A DNA stretch of 64,000 nucleotides from positions 5,030,925-5,094,924 of the forward strand of contig NW_006500031.1 in the NCBI RefSeq assembly GCF_000471905.2. The letters are read 5' to 3'. The stretch comes from Amborella trichopoda (Eukaryota; Streptophyta; Magnoliopsida; Amborellales; Amborellaceae). Each line of letters begins with the position of its first letter. Position 1 is the first letter of the stretch. A program made the translations under genes and the position numbers. Positions 26,036 to 34,100 of this stretch are shown piece by piece. The notes beneath the pieces are model-generated. The model saw only the letters and a list, made by a program, of their open reading frames with translations, searched no databases and had not been told where the DNA came from.

Positions 26036-28119
26036 ACTCCCTTAGATTCCACATAACCACTTTTTTTTTGCTTCAATGCCTCACTGCTAGATTGTTTTTC
26101 CTTGTCGAAGTGGGGAATGTCATCCAATATGTTATAGATGCATGTGTAGAGTAGTGAATACCTGCTCTTTTATTAATAAAAAATGGGTAGGGGGGCTTCT
26201 ACCCCACTGACTTACCCAAAAAAAAAGAATACTTCCTTCTTGCTATTGTAGATGAATGAAATTCCTGCTTAATTATTTGTAGGGTTCTCTTATTGAATAA
26301 CTTGTGATTTTTTTTTTTGACCATTTCAACATGAGATCCTGAGGTCTTATCCAACCTACCTAAAGGAAACAAAATTTGCAAGTCTTTCTTTCTTTAATGA
26401 CGGAACTAGAATGTTGAATGACTAGGTTGAATGAATTCATATATTACATTTTAAGTCAAAATAAGAACATGCACTTATTATATTCTCATGATATGATAAT
26501 AGTATGTATAGATTTATGCGTATTAACAATTTAACATGGCTAATGAGCTCCCAAACCATTGGCAGTCACCCATATTCGTGATGTTAGCAATAACCAACCC
26601 TATAATAAATGAGTTGTGACCTTCGCCTAATAGGAGTATCCGATGTTTTAATAGTTCTGTTATTGTTCTTTTGCTTGTTTGTACTTCATTTGGTTCTGAA
26701 TTATGGATTGATGTTCATTTCTTGAAACCAGAACGAACACATTTTTGAGGATAGACATACTACTTTAGTGGTCCATAAAGTTTTATGATACACCACTTGT
26801 GCTCGCCTTTGTTCCTAGAAGCCATCAAGTAGACATGACATCAGCTCCTGGAAAAAGGCAGTAAATGTCCACTTGTACATGAACCAACTATAGCTTCCTG
26901 TTCTCCTTTAGTGTAAAATTATGATAAAGAACTCCCTACCCTTCCATTAAGCTTCTCTAACAAATAAGTAGATCCATTTTGTCAGTGGGCTGTCTTGGAT
27001 GTTTATGTGTTTTCTTGTTAAAATACCTATACCTACCGGAAAGAGACAAAAATATAGCACTTTTTGTTTATACTTTCATGTATCTATTAATGTAGAATTC
27101 AAGATAGATTATAGCACTTTTTGTTTATACTTTCATGTATCTATTAATGTAGAATTCAAGATAGTCAGCTTCAAAAAAAAATAATGTAGAATTCAAGATA
27201 AAAAGTAAATCATCATAAATAAAAAAATAGTAATATAATATTACAAGGCCTGTAAGGAGACAGTTGAAAAGATTTACCCTTTAACCCCAAACCCAGCATT
27301 TGCTATAAGCACTAAAGGTACTCGTTTGAGAGGTTATCTTTTATGAAAACTAAGTCGAATTTGGCCAAAGGCACTATTGTGATTATCAAAATTTAACTGT
27401 GGTTGGACAATCTCTATAGGTAACTTCTCCTCTTAATTTTCTAATGCAAGTGAATTATTAAATTGCAGGTAATGACAAACCTGGATGCATGGTGGAAGGC
27501 CAAACATTCACTATAGGTCAGTCCTTTTTATTTCTAAAGTTGCTGTCCATTTTATTGAGTAATAATTTGACTGAAATTCAAGGAGCACATATCTTTCAAT
27601 AAAATGCGATTAATTATTAAAATGATTGCGTCATTATAATAGTTCAACCTCTTGATCAGCATTTAAATATTGGAAAATGAGTGGAGTAACTATTACCCAT
27701 CTACAACTTCTATACATGGAATCTGTTAATTAGTATATGTCAACCAACATAAACAAATATGTATTATTTTTTTAGGTTGATTGACTAATGTAGTTGTCAC
27801 CAAAATCGACATGCTTATTTCTGAGCACCATCCCTTATTACTGATGTTTTATGGCATTTGAAGCCTTAGATGACCAAATGCGTTTATGGTATCAAAGTCA
27901 CATAAGAGTTTTTGGTTAATTAGTTCACAGAATTGATCAAATCTTAATTTTGCATATGCTAGAAATCTGTGAAACTTCATAAATTAGGGAAATACGAAGG
28001 AGAAGAGGGAAAGATATTGAAACTTCATTGACGAGAGAATAAAAGAAGAGGAAGAATGGCGTGGAAGCCAGCGTGGCTGGGTCATTCCACTCAATTGATG
28101 TGGAGGCCAACATTATTGA

Positions 28120-28155
<36 letters not shown>

Positions 28156-31100
28156 CATATATATTTGTGTGTGTTAGGTTGAGAGATATTTACCCTTGTA
28201 CGCTTATGTGCATGAGGATATTACTTGAATAGTAGGCATTAAAATAGTGAATATTACATACAAGGACAAGACATCTAATAGTGCTAATAGCCCCCTGCTA
28301 GCTGTGCCATGGCTAGAACCATGGAGAGCTTGGCTTTAAGAAACCAATGTCGATACCATGTGAATGCACTGGTGAAAATATCCGCAAATTGATTTTCAGT
28401 ACCTATGAATTTTGCCCCAATTTCTTAATCTTTAATCTTTTCTCTTATGAAATGCTGTTCTATTTCGATGTGCTTAGTACTCCCATGATGGACTGGATCC
28501 AAAAAATTGAAATTGTGGTACAACTATCACAATAGGGCAGTGATTGAGAAATGTTTAGACCTTAATAGATGCTGAATCCAAGATACTTTAGCAGTTACTG
28601 CTTCCATAGATTGGTACTCTGCTTCCATGCTCGATAAAGCGACACACCTTGTTTTTTTACTACTCTATGAAACCAGAAAGATACAATAGCTAGATATGCA
28701 GCGCTGAATTTCTGGATCTCTAGCCTAATCAGCAGCAGAGTATGCAACAATAATGAGAGGAGCAGAAGAAATATCTTCTTGAGTATGTAATAGGATGTCA
28801 CTTGTTGTTGGCTTAATATGGTGAAGTATGTATTTCACAACTTCAACATGAGTATGGTTCATGCACATATTGGGAGACCTGACTCACTGCAAAGGCATTG
28901 TCTGGTCGCATGAATATCAGATACTGGAGTATTCAATGCTGCTGCGGTGTTGCAGTGGATCAGAAATCGATTCACCTTCTTTTGCACCAAGTATCAGATG
29001 AATAGGTGCAGTGATCATGACCTTGCAGTATTTCATGCCACTGCGAGAAAGTAGGTCTAAGGCGTACTTGTGCTGGTAGAAAATGAATATTAGCAGTTCT
29101 GTCCACTTCAATACCAAAATAATGCTTTAGGGAACCCAAATCTTTCATCTGGACTTTTGCATTCAAGAGGTATCTAAAAGTTTTAATATGTTCATGTAAA
29201 CTTCAGGTAATAACGATACTATAGTAAGATCGTGATTCCACAAGAGCCAGTATAGGTGAACAATTACTGATCGAGTCCAAGATTGCCTTAGTGAGTAAGC
29301 ACACTTTGAGTTTTGGGTTGCATATGCTGTATCTTGGCTCTGATACCAAATGGTGCAAAACTGGCACCTGGAAAGCAGAGATCCAAGATCGATGCAGCAA
29401 CAACTCGTTGATCCTGCTGGTTGATATACAAGAGGAAAACTTCCTTGATCACTGTCAAGAAAGGGAAAGGAACAAGGATTTTTCCAGCCTTATATCATGC
29501 AATTATTCCTTGTAGAAACCTTCTAACTCCAACTCCCTTGTTGGGCAATCTTACTTTCTCTCTACACCAAGTAGGAGGAAAATTGAAATTTTATTAATCA
29601 GAATCATCAACAACTGCTTCAACAATGTACAATATATATAAACCAACTAGGGATAATTTAGTTAAAGAAGAAAAATGGAACTCTGAATATGAGGTCATTG
29701 TTAGGTGAAATGAGATGGCTGACTGTATTAAGAAAGTTGCAAAAGAAGTTTTAGGAGAATCTAAAGGGAAAAGAAATTTCAATAAGGAAATTTGTTGGTG
29801 GAGTGATGAGGTTCAGAAGGCCATTAGCAAAAAAAGATCATGTTATAAAACTTGGCAGTATAATAGAAATGATCAAAACTTTGAAGAATATAACAATGCT
29901 GAAAAAGGCACTAAACAAATAGTAAGGCTAAACTTAAGGCATATGATAATCTATATAGTAAATTGGGAATAATAAAAGGTGAAAAAAATGTCTTCAAATT
30001 AGCAAAAATAAGGGAAAAAATGTAGGGATCTAGACTATATTAAATGCATTATGAGTGAGGGTCAAAGGGTCTTGGTGAATGACGAAGAGGTCAACGAAAG
30101 GTGGAGAGTTTATTTTCAAATTTTTATAAATGATCACAATGGGAACATAACAGTAGAAGGAATAGTTGGCATAAATAAGGACGGAGGTCATAAATACATT
30201 CGTAGAATTAGGATATCAGAAGTGAAAGAAGCTTTGAAAATGATGAAGATAGGAAAGGCTTTAGGACCAGATGGTTTCCTGATAGAAGTTTAGATGTGCA
30301 TAGGGGAGATTGGTATTGACTGGCTGACCAAGCTGTTCAACAAGGTGTTGAGAACGAAGAAAATACCAGTCGAATGGAGGAAAAGTATTGTGGTACTTAT
30401 TTACAAGAACAAAGGAGACCTATAGAATTATGCGAGCTATCAAGGGATCAAACTTATGGGCCACACTATGACGCTCTGGGAGATAGTGATTGAGCTACGA
30501 CTAAAGCATGAAACAAGTGTACCAGAAAACCAATTCAGTTCTATGTTAGGGAGGTCAACAACCGAGGCTATTTTGCTACATAGGCAACTGATTGAGAAGT
30601 TTAGGACGAAGGGAAAAGACCTCCACATGGTCTTTATTGATCTAAAGAAAGCTTATGATAGAGTACCTAAAGCTTATGATAGAGTACCTCGAGATTTGAT
30701 TTGGTGGGTGTTGCAAAAGAAAGGAGTCTCCACACACTGCATCGAGTTAGTGAGAGATATGTACGATGGAGTGCTAACTAGTCTATGAACAACTAGTGGA
30801 GAGACGACTGAGTTTTCAGTGACTATAGGTAAACATCAGGGGTTAGCATTAAGCCCATACCTCTTTGTTTAGTTATGGACGATTTAATTAGGCACCTACA
30901 AGATGAGGTTCTGTAGTGCATGTTGTTCGCAGATGACAATTTTGATCAATGAGACCCGAAATAACTTTGGAGGATGCTCTAGAATCTAAAGGTTTTAAAA
31001 TTAGCCAGACTAAGAAAGAGTATATGGAATGCAAGTTTAGTAATTATAGGAGCAGAGACAAAGAGGTAGTTAAGATTGACGTTCGAAAAATACCAAATAG

Positions 31101-34100
31101 AGCGCACTTTCGTTATTTTGAGTCGATAATCCAAGAAAACGGAGAGATTGGAGAAGATGTCGCACATAGAATTAGAGCTAGGTAGGCAAAATGGAGATGC
31201 GCAACCGGAATTTTATGTGATCGTCGCATACCAATGAAGCTAAAGGGCAAGTTCTATAGGATAGCTATGAGACCAACTTTACTCCATGGGGTGAAATGTT
31301 GGGCGGTCGAGAAATAATACCCATGGAATGAGTGTAGTGGAGATGAGGATGTTGAGAAGGATGAGAGGCAAGACAAGAAGGGATAAAATTCGAAATGAAT
31401 AAATTTGAAGAAATTTAGATGTGGCACCAATAGGTGATAAGATGAAAGAGAGTTAGACTTAGGTGGACTAGCCATGTGTGGCGCAGACCCAGTCCAGCAC
31501 CTATTAGGAAGTGCGAGTTAGTTCAAGTGAAAGGCTAAAAAATGGCAAGTCATAGACCCAAAAGGACATGGTTAGAAGTAGAGAGAAAATATATGGGGAC
31601 TTATGGCCTCACTGAGGTTATGGTCCTTAATAAAGTATAATGGTTGACCAAGATTTGTGTAGCTGACTCCAATTAGTTGGGAAAAGGCTTTGACGATGAT
31701 GATAATACCCTATAGCCCATACAATTAAATCAACTTGCATGCAACCTCATTCCTATGTTACAAGTTCCCATTCGCGTAATCAAATTCCCATGCATAGGAT
31801 CTCTACATTATTGACTCTTTGACTCATAGAACTTGCAGCAAGTCAACAACATTATTTGTACTTCAACTTGTTGAGTGCATGGGAAATCTATAGCGCTTAA
31901 TTTTACCCTCGACTTTAAACCACAACCCAAAATTACCCCTTAGTGACAAGTTTTGAAATGATACTTGACAAATAAGACAATCCCAACATGTCCAACTTAA
32001 TAAATATTGCAATTTCAGAAACATTCCCACTTCATATTAAAAAATAAAGGCATGTTCCAGCCAATGCCTTGATGCTGTTTACATCATATCTAAACCATCC
32101 ATTATCAAGATTTTCAAGAGTTTGTAGATCTGCTAGATCTAATACTATTTTGAAGCTTTAAATTTAATAATTAGAGATGAAAAAATATTTTTGGACCATC
32201 ACAAGGATTTCCAACACTAAAAGATATTTCAACATCATTTGGAGGTGTGCCTTACATTGATTGTTTACGGCATCAACCTTACACAAACGTTACCCAACAT
32301 GTAGTCATTTATTACATCACATATATTCTAGTGAAACCATAGTGGATTCTGACTTGGCCAACTTTCGTTTTGGAAAATCTTTTTACTTCTCTGCACTGTA
32401 AAACCTTTGAGTGTCTAATCTGTCCAGGTTATATAAGAACCTAAACAGGTTGGAATACTTTCAGACATTTTAGTTTCTTTTGGGTTTTTTATTCTAGGTT
32501 AAGTATGTGTTGCATTGGTGGTCCTTTTGAGAGATTAGATGAAAAATACCTTAATAACAATTAATTTAGTTAAAAAATGAATGTTTTATTTAACTTTGAA
32601 GTCATTTAATGTTATTTTGATTGCTGTTTAATTTTCTATCAAACCTTTCTTAAAACTTCCATGTTCTATTATTTTTATAAGCTAACATGTTATGGAAATT
32701 CTTAATTTTGCGAAGAATTATAGCATAGAATGCCCTTTCTAAATTTTGTAGTAATAATTTTCATGGGTTTGCACCTTATTTATGTAAGGCGGTAAATGCT
32801 AGGGGTTTTGGAGGGCCCCAAACCACATCATGATATTATGTACAACACTGCTAAAAAGTAGCATTTCAAATTATTTTCTAAAGGGGTTCGAACCCCATTT
32901 TATCGTACAGGCATAACAAATTTGTGCATTATTGGCTTTTTCTTCTTCTTTTCCCCTCGTTTTTTTCCTCAATGGATATTTTGTTAGATTGTTAGTTACT
33001 TATCCCTTAAAACAAAATTTAACTGAATCTTCGCTTAACAAGAGTCAAATTTAAGTGTAAAATCTGAAATTCAATTTCCAAATAGCCCAGTAAAGCTTAG
33101 GTGTAGTTTTGATATTTAGGGAGACTGATGTATTGGGATCTAGAGGCACGAGAGCTCGCTTTCTTCGAAGTGGTAAACACCCCCGACTCGGGAAATTCTG
33201 ATATGCAACTGGGTCATTACAAGCTCACTCCTAGGATACAATTGATCCCACTGAAATGAGTCAAAAGAACTTCGAGTTGCACTTCAAAGATCTTTCTATT
33301 CATAGCTGTTTTCTGGTTGTCTTGTCAAGTTGATGAAGAGTTCAATGGATCTCAAATTGACACAAGCAATTGACACAAGTTGAAAAATGGTCGATAGACC
33401 AAAATTACAAATCCCAAAAATTGGTGCCATGGATTCCAGTGTTTCTAGTTCCTGATATTTCAAAATTCCCAGTGGTTAAAACACCTTCTTCAAATGCCCC
33501 TTGTTTCTCGCCAAGTGACTCCCTTTAAACTTTTATGTATAAAAAGATTAATATTGTATGGGAGGAAGAGGGGATGAAACTTGTATGAAGTGATAAATGA
33601 AAAAGAATAAGAAGCCACATCAAAATGATGTGGCCTCACCCTCCTTTAAGAAATGGAGCCACATTAAAGTCAAGCTAATGGAAGGAATTCCAGTGATCTT
33701 CACCACTGTGAAAGAAGTTCCTGCGGTGACGACCTTATTGACCATGGCAAAACAAAAATAAAGTTTACCACCGTGAAGAAGAATGATGCATGCCCATGAA
33801 AACAGAAAAGGCTCACGGAGATCTTCTGCCCATATAGATGTTTTATTTTCTTTAATTTCTATATGAAGTTCATAGATGTTTTGAAATACAAATTGCATAG
33901 AAGATTGACATATTTTCCTTCCCCAGGCGTAAACGGAGCATAAGTTATCTTTCTTTTTTATGTGGTTCTATTTTTCTCATTCTTCATAATGGATTAGTTT
34001 TAAATATTTAGGATTGTAGTGATACATACAAGAGATTCTTTGAGTGATAGATGTGTTTTCTTATTGGCAACTTTATCATTGCATTTAAGTACAATAAAAG

